Shown here: piece by piece, positions 1 through 8,436 of the stretch | Position numbering within the stretch: position 1 is the stretch's first letter | How the letters are laid out: each line of letters begins with the position of its first letter | Assembly: GCA_964655995.1 (NCBI GenBank) | Contig: CAZZPK010000003.1 | Span: 1-64,000 of the forward strand | Source of the DNA: JACPIA01 sp964655995 | GTDB lineage: Bacteria > Patescibacteriota > Minisyncoccia > Phycocordibacterales > XYD1-FULL-46-19 | Direction: 5' to 3' | DNA: 64,000 nucleotides | Notes under the pieces: model-generated | Told to the model about the DNA's origin: nothing | Seen by the model: the letters and a program-made list of their open reading frames with translations, nothing else | Databases searched by the model: none | Made by a program: the position numbers and the translations under genes

Positions 1-847
1 CGGTGGCCGCCGTATCATTCAAAAAGACGGTGCGCGAGTAGTAGTCTAAACCGCGGACTAAATTGGAGTTGATGGAGTAAGGCAAGTCCATCATGTCTAA
101 GTACTCGAGCACCTCTTTAAAGTGCGTTTTGCAAGCACCGCACAAATAGGCCACCGAGGTGGGGGCATTTTTTTTGAGTGCTTGGCAGTCTGGATTTTTA
201 CAATCCAAAATGCGGAGAGGATTGGTCTTTAAGCGCTCGCGACAGTCGCCACACAATGCTCTAGTATGCTTTTTAAAATAATTAATCAGCTCGCGGCGCC
301 AAGCGGTGCGGCAGTCGGCATCGCCCAAGCTATTAATCTCAATGATCAAGTCGGTTAAACCACTCTCGATTAAAATAGTGTGGAGTAATTTAATAATCTC
401 GGCGTCAACAATACTTTTAGGGGTGCCCAAAGTCTCCAAACCAAATTGGTAAAATTGACGGAAGCGGCCTCGCTGTGGACTCTCGTGACGGAAAAATGGT
501 CCGTAATAGTAAAGGCTGATCGGTTGGGGTAATGATTGCATGCCGTGCTCAAAGTAGGAGCGCATCACCGCCGCGGTGCCCTCGGGCCGTAAGGCGAGCT
601 TGTCGCCCCCTTTGGTTTTTAAAGTGTACATCTCCTTCTCCACTATGTCGGTGGCGTCGCCCACTCCGCGGGCAAATAAGGCCTCTTGTTCTAATATTGG
701 TGTGGCGATCGGTTTAAAACCGTAGTAGTGAGCCAGCTCCGCGGCCCGCTCAAAAAAGCCTTGCTGGGTGTACCACTCGTCGCCGATCAAGTCGTGCATC
801 CCTTTAGGAGCTTGCCAGTCGCCTTGGGCTTTAGGAGGTTTAGACAT
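1..847 (-). CDS. hisS: Histidyl-tRNA synthetase, 3' end outside window
   Basis: Charges tRNA-His with histidine in the cytoplasm. Reading the minus strand from the ATG at 847 gives a class II synthetase N-terminus: GMHDLIGDEW near residue 14, then TPILEQEALF, the motif-2 region RPEGTAAVMR and FRHESPQRGRFRQFYQ, all typical of HisRS. The C-terminal part, including the anticodon-binding domain, lies beyond position 1, so the frame is open to the window edge. It follows lepB with only two bases between them and is probably co-transcribed. Identification is firm; only the missing end is uncertain. Confidence 0.95.
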   Translation of the reverse strand, partial: MSKPPKAQGDWQAPKGMHDLIGDEWYTQQGFFERAAELAHYYGFKPIATPILEQEALFARGVGDATDIVEKEMYTLKTKGGDKLALRPEGTAAVMRSYFEHGMQSLPQPISLYYYGPFFRHESPQRGRFRQFYQFGLETLGTPKSIVDAEIIKLLHTILIESGLTDLIIEINSLGDADCRTAWRRELINYFKKHTRALCGDCRERLKTNPLRILDCKNPDCQALKKNAPTSVAYLCGACKTHFKEVLEYLDMMDLPYSINSNLVRGLDYYSRTVFLNDTAAT

Positions 848-849
848 AA

Positions 850-1398
850 TTATTTTTCGAGACTAACGCTACCTGGTAAAATGGCCGCTTGAGCTAGGGG
901 TAAGAGACGAGCAATAACGCGCCCCTTCATCAACTTAAGCGGTACCGGCCCCCAAATCCGGGAGTCGGAGCTCTGGCCGCGATTGTCACCCATTACAAAA
1001 TACTCATCTTGAGCCAATTGGCGACTCAAATTAAGACTATTTAACGAGCTCGGATTAATGTAGGGCTCATCTAATTTTAAAACCGTGCCTCCGGTGGTGG
1101 TGACACTGACCTCGGTGCCATTGATGGTGATCGTCTCGCCCGGCAAGCCGATAATGCGCTTGATGTAAAATAAGCGCTCATCTTTAGGATAGCGGAAAAT
1201 GGCCACCTCGCCGCGGCGCGGCTCGCGCAAATAGTAAGACAATTGGTCAATAATCAAGTACTGGCCATCTTTGAAAGTGGGTGCCATTGAGGCGCCACTA
1301 ACCAAAAAAGGCTGGGCGATAAAGGTCCGGATGGGGATGACAATCAGTAAAGTGATTACCGCAAAGCGGACGGCCTCAAGCCAGGAGTTTTTTGCCAT
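850..1398 (-). CDS. lepB: Signal peptidase I
   Basis: Membrane-bound serine protease that cleaves signal peptides from exported proteins. The 182-residue product has one N-terminal membrane segment (about residues 9-29), the SGASMAPTF box with nucleophile Ser37, the general-base Lys80 in YIKRIIGLPGE, and the C-terminal GDNRGQSSDSR box. It is short but complete for the family. The start is supported by a TATCAT -10 on the minus strand (complement of 1407-1412) eight bases before the ATG and by the absence of a Shine-Dalgarno. It is divergent from pth and leads into hisS. Several genes here (the pilins, the M64-like protein) encode signal peptides it could process. Confidence 0.95.
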   Translation of the reverse strand: MAKNSWLEAVRFAVITLLIVIPIRTFIAQPFLVSGASMAPTFKDGQYLIIDQLSYYLREPRRGEVAIFRYPKDERLFYIKRIIGLPGETITINGTEVSVTTTGGTVLKLDEPYINPSSLNSLNLSRQLAQDEYFVMGDNRGQSSDSRIWGPVPLKLMKGRVIARLLPLAQAAILPGSVSLEK

Positions 1399-1427
1399 AC
1401 CACGCTATGATACTACAGACCATCACT

Positions 1428-1457
1428 TTGACGCAAGACAAAAGATTATTGTATAAT
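1428..1457 (+). promoter_or_regulatory. Leaderless-type promoter of pth
   Basis: TTGACG at 1428-1433 and TATAAT at 1452-1457 are separated by 18 bases. The pth ATG begins at 1467, nine bases after the -10, so the transcript would start only 2-4 bases before the start codon. Confidence 0.75.
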
Positions 1458-1466
1458 CAAAAAATC

Positions 1467-1970
1467 ATGACATGGACTGTTGTTGGCTTGGGCAATCCGG
1501 GGGAGGAGTATGTTGGTACGCGGCACAATGTGGGCCGCGACTTGGTGGCGAGTTTACTCGAGTCTAAAAAATCGCCGAAAGCCAAGTTGGTAGTGCTCGA
1601 CAGTTTTATGAATCACTCCGGCCGGGCGGTGGCTAAAATTATCAAGAGTCAAAAAGCAGCTAAAAATTTGTTGGTAATCCACGATGATCTCGATTTGCCG
1701 CTTGGCACTTTAAAACTCTCGTTTAATCGCGGCGCGGCGGGGCACCGGGGCGTGGAGTCGATTGTTAAAGCGCTAAAAACGCAAGGTTTCGGCCGTTTAC
1801 GAATAGGCATCGCTAGACCACAAGGAAAAGTGAAGATGCCAGACTTTATTTTGGCCAAATTTACTCCGGCCGAAAAACTAAAAATCAAAAAAGTCTATAA
1901 AACCGCCACGGAAGCGCTTAAAGTAATTACCGAAGAGGATCTTTCCACTGCGATGAATAAATATAATTAA
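1467..1970 (+). CDS. pth: Peptidyl-tRNA hydrolase
   Basis: Releases tRNA from peptidyl-tRNAs that drop off the ribosome. The 167-residue product carries the family signatures in order: GLGNPG (Asn near residue 9), TRHNVG with the catalytic His near residue 19, IHDDLDLPLG with the conserved Asp, and AGHRGVESI. The reading frame stays open upstream to 1392, but ATG 1467 is chosen because it is where homology begins and because a TATAAT box ends nine bases before it. Length is slightly below the usual 180-200 residues. It is followed by a hairpin terminator shared with the opposite strand. Confidence 0.95.
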   Translation: MTWTVVGLGNPGEEYVGTRHNVGRDLVASLLESKKSPKAKLVVLDSFMNHSGRAVAKIIKSQKAAKNLLVIHDDLDLPLGTLKLSFNRGAAGHRGVESIVKALKTQGFGRLRIGIARPQGKVKMPDFILAKFTPAEKLKIKKVYKTATEALKVITEEDLSTAMNKYN

Positions 1971-2000
1971 TCCCGTAAAGTGAGTGCACCACGGGACAAG

Positions 2001-2047
2001 AAAAAAGCCCACGTCGGGGCTTTAAGGGGGGTCCGTCGTGGGCTTTT
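2001..2047. terminator. Bidirectional terminator between pth and rpsA
   Basis: AAAAGCCCACG at 2003-2013 pairs with CGTGGGCTTTT at 2037-2047. A-rich and T-rich flanks on either side let it work for transcripts arriving from both strands. Confidence 0.7.
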
Positions 2048-2146
2048 GCCGGCCAAGGGGGAAGCCGGCTTGGGCGCTCTGCGTATTTGCGCCCGTGGGA
2101 TTGGCAGGAAGGAAGGAAAAATAAGATCTGTTCTTTTGTCCTCCGG
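2001..2146 (-). ncRNA. Candidate structured small RNA downstream of rpsA
   Basis: On the minus strand a TTTACT/TATAAC promoter-like pair (complement of 2176-2181 and 2153-2158, 17-base spacer) precedes three hairpins in a row: GGGCGC/GCGCCC (2072-2094), GCCGGC/GCCGGC (2048-2069) and the terminator stem (2001-2047). No coding frame with a plausible start fits. It does not match SRP RNA, tmRNA or RNase P motifs that I know. It may be an independent small RNA or only the structured 3' UTR of rpsA. Confidence 0.3.
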
Positions 2147-2188
2147 GCCCCAGTTATACTATCCTCTACAATAATAGTAAATTAAACT

Positions 2189-3298
2189 TTAAGCGTCAAC
2201 CTTCTTCTGATACGAGAGGGTCATGCGCTGATCCTTAGGCTCAAAGAGAGTGATGGTAAACGGATACGATTTGCCCAGCTCCAATTTACTACGCAAGTCC
2301 GCCTCGTCCTTAAACTCCGAGATATGGACCAGGCCGGCTACACCCTCCTCAATGGCGGCGAGTGCCCCGTGCTTATTGTACTTAATGACCACGCCGGAGA
2401 TAACATCGCCTTTGTGATACTTTTTCTCGGCCTCGTTCCAAGGATTTTCTTTTAGCGCTTTGATTGAGAGGGAGATCTTGTCGTCCTTAATCTCAATGAT
2501 TTTGGCTTTGACTTTGTCGCCGATCTTAAAGAGCTCGCGCGGATTCTCCACCAGGGCCCAGTCGATCTCGGAGATGTGGACCAAACCCTCGAGGCCCTCC
2601 TCGATTTTTACAAAGACGCCAAAGTCGACAGTGCCGGTGACCTCGCCGCTCACGGTGTCGCCCAAAGCATACTTCTCAATAATGTCACGCTTAGATTTGC
2701 CGTCAGACTGCTTCTCGCTAAAAATCAGTTTACCCTCTTTAGGGTCGGCACCGATAATCGAGACGCTGATCACTTGGCCGATTAACTTGCGGAGCTCGTC
2801 CATAATGCGATCCTTGTCGCCGTCGGGTACGCGCGGATAATGCTCGGGCTTAAGCTGGGAGGCGGGGATAAAGCCGTCAATGCCTTGCCACTCCAAAATC
2901 AGCCCGCCCTTGTTGGCGTCTTTAATCGGCAATTCAAAAATCTCTTTGGCTTTAATGGCGCGCTCGGCCTCCGTCCAGGTGAGCGCTTGTTTAGCCTCTT
3001 TAAGCGAAAGCTCGATGTAGCCCCCCTCACCCTCGGTGGTGATTACCTTGGCAGTGACCATGTCGCCGATATTAATCTTTTTGATCACGTCGCGGGCGTT
3101 TAAATACTCGCGGCCAAAAATAAGGCCGGTGCCAAACGGCGGCAAGTCGATATACAAAGAGAGCTTGCCTTTGGCGAGCACTTTACCCTCCACCAAACTG
3201 CCCTCATCGGGCATGAGGGGGGAGCTTTTAATAATCTCGTCCATCATCGTTGCCTCGCCGGCGGCCATAGTGGTCGTGTCCTTGTCTGCTGTAGTCAT
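2189..3298 (-). CDS. rpsA: 30S ribosomal protein S1 (four S1 domains)
   Basis: RNA-binding protein of the small subunit that helps load mRNA. The 369 residues form four S1 OB-fold repeats; the third is clearest (GDTVSGEVTGTVDFGVFVKI, EGLVHISEIDW) and the fourth has GDVISGVVIKYNKHGALAAI and GLVHISEF. Gammaproteobacterial S1 has six repeats, so this is a short form, as in several other phyla. Upstream on the minus strand lies TTGCCT-17-TATACT, giving a leader of about 45 bases, unlike the leaderless genes nearby. The first 30 residues are low-complexity and Thr/Asp-rich. Confidence 0.93.
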   Translation of the reverse strand: MTTADKDTTTMAAGEATMMDEIIKSSPLMPDEGSLVEGKVLAKGKLSLYIDLPPFGTGLIFGREYLNARDVIKKINIGDMVTAKVITTEGEGGYIELSLKEAKQALTWTEAERAIKAKEIFELPIKDANKGGLILEWQGIDGFIPASQLKPEHYPRVPDGDKDRIMDELRKLIGQVISVSIIGADPKEGKLIFSEKQSDGKSKRDIIEKYALGDTVSGEVTGTVDFGVFVKIEEGLEGLVHISEIDWALVENPRELFKIGDKVKAKIIEIKDDKISLSIKALKENPWNEAEKKYHKGDVISGVVIKYNKHGALAAIEEGVAGLVHISEFKDEADLRSKLELGKSYPFTITLFEPKDQRMTLSYQKKVDA

Positions 3299-3421
3299 AT
3301 TAATTGATAAACTTAGCTGATAATCTTGGTCTCAAACCAGTCCCGAGTATAGCGAAAACTATCCCCAAAGGCAAGGTTTGGTGTTTTTGGTCAATGGTCT
3401 ATACTGTAATGTATTGAGTAT

Positions 3422-4513
3422 ATGAAATTTATTCCCCAGGCTTTGGTTGTTTTGTTAGGGGTATTTATTGTAAGCCTGTCATTTTTACAGTCTCAGGATT
3501 TATTCTCTTTTGTTTCCAGGGAAAATTTGTTAGCGGCGCCGTTAGCCAGTTTGTCCAAAAACTGTTTTCCGCTTAAATATACCGGTCCGTTGGATAAGAG
3601 TATTAATATTGTTTTTGTGCCCTCCGGCTTTAAGGGTAATTTAACGGAGTACTACAAAGCGGTTAGAAGTAATTGGGAGGTAATGAAGCAATATTCCGTT
3701 TACAGTCCCAGCATTAAACAATTAAATGTTTTGTACACCAATAAAGAGTTAAATAATGGTGAGAGTTTTTGTGCTCATAATATCCCAGGCATTGCCTCGC
3801 AATTTATGGTCTGCGGGCCACTACGCGCCAAACGTTTGGCTTACAACTGCGCCAAAGATAATGTCTACACCATTGTTATCGACAATAATAACGATTATGC
3901 CGGCTCCGGCCTATGGATGTTTGATTTAGCTACCGCCTCGGTGGCGGAAAGCTCTAGAGATATTGCCGCTCATGAGTTGGCTCACTCCATTTTCGGCTTT
4001 GGTGATGAGTATACCGATAAAAATAATTTTTATAGTCTTGCTAAAACAGTCCCAAACTGTGATGTGGCCGGTTGCCCTAAATGGAAGGATTTAATTGATG
4101 GTAGTACCTATGCCTCTATTACGGAGTTAGTTGTGCCAAATAATAGTTTATCTGAGACTCCGGTTCCAGTAGTCACTAACTATAAACTTGGTTGTTATCC
4201 CAATGCTTGTACCGGTGGTAAATTTTATAGTTCTGGGCCCGCCTCTATAATGAGCAACATGCGGTCTCCGTTTACTCCAGCGCATGACCGTATCGCTTGT
4301 TGCGCTTACAAAAAAATCTCCGGAGAGTATCCGCCGGCGTTATGCAGCCAGTTTGACAATAAAGGCAAGGCTCTAGATGAGGTTTGTGCTAGTGATCCAG
4401 TCGAGCAAGGTAGACGCACCTTAAGGAGTGCTCAAAAATTTAGATTTAATATCCTAAAAGGTGATTGGGAAATCGATACCAGTAAAACAAGTACTACTCT
4501 ATATCAAAAATAA
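3422..4513 (+). CDS. Secreted M64-like zinc metallopeptidase
   Basis: Probable exported peptidase of the IgA-peptidase M64 type. An N-terminal hydrophobic segment (residues 8-24) looks like a signal peptide or anchor. The core has the opening VFVPSGF typical of the family, and HELAH at 184-188 followed by GFGDEY at 192-197, which fits the HExxH...DEY zinc site. Several cysteines (KNCFP, NCDVAGC, GCYPNAC, ACCAYK) suggest disulfides outside the cell. It is a single gene between divergent rpsA and the MBL-like gene. Substrate is unknown; M64 refers to the fold, not to IgA cleavage here. Confidence 0.75.
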   Translation: MKFIPQALVVLLGVFIVSLSFLQSQDLFSFVSRENLLAAPLASLSKNCFPLKYTGPLDKSINIVFVPSGFKGNLTEYYKAVRSNWEVMKQYSVYSPSIKQLNVLYTNKELNNGESFCAHNIPGIASQFMVCGPLRAKRLAYNCAKDNVYTIVIDNNNDYAGSGLWMFDLATASVAESSRDIAAHELAHSIFGFGDEYTDKNNFYSLAKTVPNCDVAGCPKWKDLIDGSTYASITELVVPNNSLSETPVPVVTNYKLGCYPNACTGGKFYSSGPASIMSNMRSPFTPAHDRIACCAYKKISGEYPPALCSQFDNKGKALDEVCASDPVEQGRRTLRSAQKFRFNILKGDWEIDTSKTSTTLYQK

Positions 4514-4527
4514 AACTGATTTTTGAG

Positions 4528-4556
4528 TTGGAATTTAAGTTAATTTCTGCTATAAT
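4528..4556 (+). promoter_or_regulatory. Leaderless-type promoter of the MBL-like gene
   Basis: TTGGAA at 4528-4533 and TATAAT at 4551-4556 have a 17-base spacer. The ATG starts at 4565, eight bases past the -10, with no Shine-Dalgarno. Confidence 0.7.
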
Positions 4557-4564
4557 ATAGAGTA

Positions 4565-5173
4565 ATGATAATTACCTATCACGGTCAGGCTTTTGTAAAG
4601 TGCCAAGTGGGCGACACGGTGGTGGCTTTTAATCCCGGCCAAGGCGGGGCGCGTTTTGGCGCCGATGTGGTACTCGTCAGTTTGGCCGACAAGCGTTTTG
4701 CCGGCGGGGAGAGTTTGACCGGCGGCGGCAAAACGCCGTTTATTATCGACGGCCCAGGCGCTTACGAGGTGGGCGGTATTTTTATTGAGGGACTGGCCTC
4801 GCCAGGCGCCGGCGACTATACCAATACCATTTACGTTTTAAATTTGGACTCGATGCGGGTGTGTCATTTGGGTGCACTTGCTACTTTGGCCGTCGATCCG
4901 GAGGCGCTTGAGGCCATCGGCACCGTGGACATTTTAATTGTGCCGATCGGCGGGGGTGACAGGCTTAGCGCCAAAGAGGCCGCCAAGCTGGCGGCCTCGC
5001 TTGAGCCCAAAATGGTGATACCGGTGCTCTACGACAGCCCGGCCGATCCGGAGCTCAAAACCTTTTTAAAAGAGATGGGTGCCGAGGGCGTTAAGTTTAG
5101 CGACAAGCTCTCGCTTAAGCGCCGCGACTTGGAGGCTAAAGAGGGCGAGGTAGTGCTCCTCGCGGCCGAATAA
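4565..5173 (+). CDS. Metallo-beta-lactamase-fold protein lacking the metal-site motif
   Basis: Resembles the UlaG-like branch of the MBL superfamily: it opens with MIITYHGQAFVKC, contains a DGPGAYEVGGI block, and ends with the ProLys-MVIPVLYD strand that usually carries a metal-ligand His (viPmHy). Where active members have an HxHxDH motif this protein reads DVVLVSLADKRFAGG, and the late His is replaced by Leu-Tyr. Metal binding is therefore doubtful. At 202 residues it is near normal length, so it is not truncated. It heads a likely operon with the small membrane gene at 5175 and gyrA. Confidence 0.7.
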   Translation: MIITYHGQAFVKCQVGDTVVAFNPGQGGARFGADVVLVSLADKRFAGGESLTGGGKTPFIIDGPGAYEVGGIFIEGLASPGAGDYTNTIYVLNLDSMRVCHLGALATLAVDPEALEAIGTVDILIVPIGGGDRLSAKEAAKLAASLEPKMVIPVLYDSPADPELKTFLKEMGAEGVKFSDKLSLKRRDLEAKEGEVVLLAAE

Positions 5174-5174
5174 T

Positions 5175-5420
5175 ATGCTTAATTACCTAAACCATTTAAG
5201 ATCCCGTCCTTATCGCGAGCGCCAAGCTATCGCTTTTGGCTTGGCGGCGGCGATCACTTTTATTATCATTGTTGTTTGGCTAATGTTACTCTTTAAGCCG
5301 GTGAGTGCATCTTTGGTGCCCGACTGGAGTTTTGATTTTGGCGCACTGGGTGAGCGGTTGGCGGCCGAGTGGCGGCGCGTCGAGGCCGGGTGGCAGGTGG
5401 TTAAATCTTATTTGCCGTAA
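5175..5420 (+). CDS. Small single-span membrane protein
   Basis: An 81-residue protein that I do not recognise. Residues 1-18 are basic (NHLRSRPYRERQ), residues 19-42 form one membrane helix, and the rest (PDWSFDFGALGERLAAEWRRV) is probably an amphipathic helix. It starts one base after the stop of the MBL-like gene and ends six bases before gyrA, so it is almost certainly in the same transcript. Codon use matches its neighbours. Function is unknown. Confidence 0.7.
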   Translation: MLNYLNHLRSRPYRERQAIAFGLAAAITFIIIVVWLMLLFKPVSASLVPDWSFDFGALGERLAAEWRRVEAGWQVVKSYLP

Positions 5421-5426
5421 TTATTT

Positions 5427-7880
5427 ATGGAACAACCTAAAGACAAAGAAAAAAAGAAAGACGAGGGCATTATCCCGATCAATATTGTCGAGGAGATGAA
5501 GGATTCTTACCTCGATTATGCGATGTCTGTTATTGTGGCGCGCGCCCTGCCCGATGTCCGCGATGGTTTAAAACCGGTGCATCGCCGCATCTTGTACTCG
5601 ATGCATGAGTTGGGTCTTACTGCCAATGCCAAATTCCGCAAGTCGGCGACGGTGGTGGGCGACGTGCTTGGTAAGTATCACCCGCACGGCGATGCCGCCT
5701 GTTACGACGCGATGGTCCGCCTAGCTCAGGACTTTGCCATGCGCTACCCGCTGGTCTCCGGCCAAGGCAATTTCGGCTCTATCGACGGCGACAGCGCCGC
5801 CGCCATGCGTTACACCGAGGTAAGGATGGCGCGCCTGGCGGCCGAGCTCTTGGCCGATATTGAGAAGGATACGGTCAATTTTGTGCCCAATTACGACGGC
5901 GTTCATCAGGAGCCGACAGTGTTGCCGGCCGTGATCCCCAATTTGCTTTTAAACGGCACAGTGGGTATCGCCGTGGGTATGGCCACCAAGATCCCGCCGC
6001 ACAATTTGGGCGAGCTCTTGGAGGCGCTCATTTACTTGGCCGACAACGAGGAGGCGACCACGGAGGACTTGCTCGAGTTTGTCAAAGGTCCCGACTTTCC
6101 CACCGGCGGCTTGGTCTTTAACCAAAAAGACATTCATCATGCTTACGGCACCGGCCGCGGCGGCGTGCTGGTGCGGGGCGAGGCCGAGATCGTGGAGACC
6201 AAGGTTGGCAATTTTCAAATCATCATCAGTTCCATCCCGTACCAGGTCAACAAGTCCGAGCTGATTGTCCGGATCGCCGATTTGGTGCATGAGAAAAAAC
6301 TTGAGGGCATCAAGGATATCCGCGACGAGTCCACCAAGGACATCCGCATCGTTATCGATCTCAAGGCCGGCACTCATCCACAAAAAGTGTTAAACGCTCT
6401 GTATAAGCACACCGATTTGGAGATTATGTTCCATTACAATATGCTGGCACTTGTTGATGGTGTGCCCAAACTCCTCTCGCTTAAGGCGATGCTTGAGGAG
6501 TTTGTATCTCATCGCCAGGTAATTGTTACCCGCCGGACCAAATTTGATTTGGATCGGGCGCTCGAGCGCGAGCACATTTTGCTCGGCTTAAAAATCGCAC
6601 TCGATCATATCGATAAGATTATTAAATTGATCAGGGGCTCTCGCGATACCGAGGAGGCCCACAAAAATTTGATCAAAGAGTTCAAATTGTCGCCGATCCA
6701 GGCCCAAGCCATTTTGGAGATGCGCCTGCAAAAGTTAGCCGGTTTGGAGCGGCAAAAAGTGGAGGACGAGCTGGCCGAGAAGCAGGCCCTAATCAAGGAG
6801 CTTAAAGGTATTTTGGCCGACGCCAAAAAGGTGCTCAAAATCGTCCGCGACGAGTTTGTGGCCATTAAAGACAAGTATGCCGATGCTCGCCGGACCAAGG
6901 TGGTCAAAAGCGGCGCCAAGGAGATTACGGTGGAGGACTTGGTGGCGGAGACGGACAATGTGTTGGTGCTTACCGCTGGCGGCTACATTAAGCGCACCGA
7001 TCCCTCCGAGTACAAGGCCCAAAAGCGTGGCGGTGTTGGCGTGATCGACTTAAACGTCAAAGAGGAGGATTTTGTCACCCTCTTTTTGACGGCCAATACT
7101 CACGACGACTTGCTCTTTTTTACCGATCGGGGCAAGGCTTATCAGATCAAAATGTATGATGTGCCGGAGGGCAAGCGGGCCACTCGCGGCAAGTCGGTGA
7201 TGAATTTTTTAGCTCTCTCCGATAATGAAAAGATTACCTCTGTCTTGGCCATCCCCAAGGCCAAGGCCCAAGTGCCGCGCTCGCTTTTGATGGTGACCAA
7301 GCAGGGCATTGCCAAAAAGGTGGCGGGGGAGAGCTTCCGCGATGTGCGGCGCAGCGGCATTATCGCCATTAAACTAACGCCGGGCGACGAGCTCCTCTCG
7401 GTGGTGGCGGTGGATAAGGGCGATGAAGTGATTTTAGCCACCAAGCGCGGACAGGCGATCCGTTTTAAAGAATCGGATATCCGCGAGATGGGGCGCACCG
7501 CCGCCGGCGTCCGCGGGATGAAGTTGGCCAAAGGCGACATGGTGATTGCCGCCTCGGCCATCGACGCCGCCGCCCGCGCCGGACAATTTTTAGTCATCAG
7601 TGAGAACGGCTTGGGCAAAAAAACCAAATTGAGCGAGTACAAAGTCCAAAAGCGTGGTGGCTCTGGCATTAAGACCGCCCAAGTGACCGGCAAAACCGGC
7701 GGCTTGATGGCGGCGCGGGTGATTACCGACGCGGTGTCGGAGATTGTCGCCATTTCGCGCCAGGGCCAGGTAATCCGGACCAAATTGGACGAGATCTCGA
7801 CGCTTGGCCGCCAAACGCAAGGCGTCCGGATTATGAAGTTGCGCCCCGACGACACTCTCGCCTCGCTGACGTGTTTGTAA
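5427..7880 (+). CDS. gyrA: DNA gyrase subunit A
   Basis: Breaks and rejoins DNA in the gyrase A2B2 complex that introduces negative supercoils. The 817 residues contain the winged-helix region with catalytic Tyr129 (AAAMRYTEVRM), the PAVIPNLLLNG tower region and a six-bladed C-terminal domain with a GyrA-box-like QKRGGVG motif, repeated later as QKRGGSG. The GyrA box argues for GyrA rather than ParC. The quinolone-determining region reads HPHGDAACYD, with Ala90 where E. coli has Ser83. No gyrB is in the window. It lies six bases after a small membrane gene. Confidence 0.96.
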   Translation: MEQPKDKEKKKDEGIIPINIVEEMKDSYLDYAMSVIVARALPDVRDGLKPVHRRILYSMHELGLTANAKFRKSATVVGDVLGKYHPHGDAACYDAMVRLAQDFAMRYPLVSGQGNFGSIDGDSAAAMRYTEVRMARLAAELLADIEKDTVNFVPNYDGVHQEPTVLPAVIPNLLLNGTVGIAVGMATKIPPHNLGELLEALIYLADNEEATTEDLLEFVKGPDFPTGGLVFNQKDIHHAYGTGRGGVLVRGEAEIVETKVGNFQIIISSIPYQVNKSELIVRIADLVHEKKLEGIKDIRDESTKDIRIVIDLKAGTHPQKVLNALYKHTDLEIMFHYNMLALVDGVPKLLSLKAMLEEFVSHRQVIVTRRTKFDLDRALEREHILLGLKIALDHIDKIIKLIRGSRDTEEAHKNLIKEFKLSPIQAQAILEMRLQKLAGLERQKVEDELAEKQALIKELKGILADAKKVLKIVRDEFVAIKDKYADARRTKVVKSGAKEITVEDLVAETDNVLVLTAGGYIKRTDPSEYKAQKRGGVGVIDLNVKEEDFVTLFLTANTHDDLLFFTDRGKAYQIKMYDVPEGKRATRGKSVMNFLALSDNEKITSVLAIPKAKAQVPRSLLMVTKQGIAKKVAGESFRDVRRSGIIAIKLTPGDELLSVVAVDKGDEVILATKRGQAIRFKESDIREMGRTAAGVRGMKLAKGDMVIAASAIDAAARAGQFLVISENGLGKKTKLSEYKVQKRGGSGIKTAQVTGKTGGLMAARVITDAVSEIVAISRQGQVIRTKLDEISTLGRQTQGVRIMKLRPDDTLASLTCL

Positions 7881-7899
7881 AAAAATAGTATACTAGGGT

Positions 7900-8433
7900 A
7901 TGGCCTTTGCCAATCCGCAAACTATCGTTCAGGCGCTCAATATTGAAAGCGGCCAGGTGGTCGTGGATATCGGCGCCGGTGCCGGCGCCTATCTTGAGGC
8001 TTTGGCGGGCCGAGTCGGCGCCGGCGGCACGGTGTATGCCATCGAGGTCCAAAAGGAGCTGGTGGCCAAAATGGGCGCCCTGGCACAGGGGGCGCTTAAA
8101 AATATCAAGCCGCTGTGGGCCGACGCCGAGATTGTGGGCGGCACCACTTTGCCCGACAACACGGCCGACTGGGTCCTTTTAGCTAATGTGCTTTCGGTTT
8201 CGAGTCAGCACTACACTTTAGCCAAAGAGATTGCCCGGATTTTAAAGCCGGGCGGGCGATTGGCGCTTATTGACTGGCAGGACTCCTTTGGCGGTCTGGG
8301 GCCGTCTAAAGACATGGTCGTTACCGCCGCCCAGGCGGAGCAGATTTTTGCCGAAGCCGGTTTTGTTAAAGCGGGGTCGCTGGCCAAGGCCGGCGACCAC
8401 CATTACGGTCTGATTTTTACTTTATCTAAATAA
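7900..8433 (+). CDS. Class I SAM-dependent methyltransferase
   Basis: A 177-residue Rossmann-fold methyltransferase. Motif I is VVDIGAGAGAYLEAL (about residues 22-36), followed by an acidic residue at the end of strand 2 (YAIEVQ), DNTADWVLLANVL for motif IV and the post-I LKPGGRLALIDW. Substrate cannot be read from the sequence; the layout resembles the UbiE/Methyltransf_11 group. TATACT at 7889-7894 lies five bases before the ATG, so the mRNA would be leaderless. It is followed after three bases by the solute-binding gene. Confidence 0.85.
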   Translation: MAFANPQTIVQALNIESGQVVVDIGAGAGAYLEALAGRVGAGGTVYAIEVQKELVAKMGALAQGALKNIKPLWADAEIVGGTTLPDNTADWVLLANVLSVSSQHYTLAKEIARILKPGGRLALIDWQDSFGGLGPSKDMVVTAAQAEQIFAEAGFVKAGSLAKAGDHHYGLIFTLSK

Positions 8434-8436
8434 TTT

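Noticed and set aside
1980..2174. Small plus-strand ORF after pth
   Set aside because: It runs through the terminator hairpins, has no ribosome-binding site, and its start has no -10 box.
5680..5740. Ala90 of GyrA as an unusual quinolone-resistance mutation
   Set aside because: Alanine at this position is normal in several bacterial groups, such as mycobacteria, so it is a lineage trait rather than evidence of selection.
7142..7855. Long minus-strand open frame inside gyrA (237 codons)
   Set aside because: It is exactly antisense to a conserved gyrA reading frame, has low-complexity composition and no start signal. GC-rich codon use creates such shadows throughout the window.
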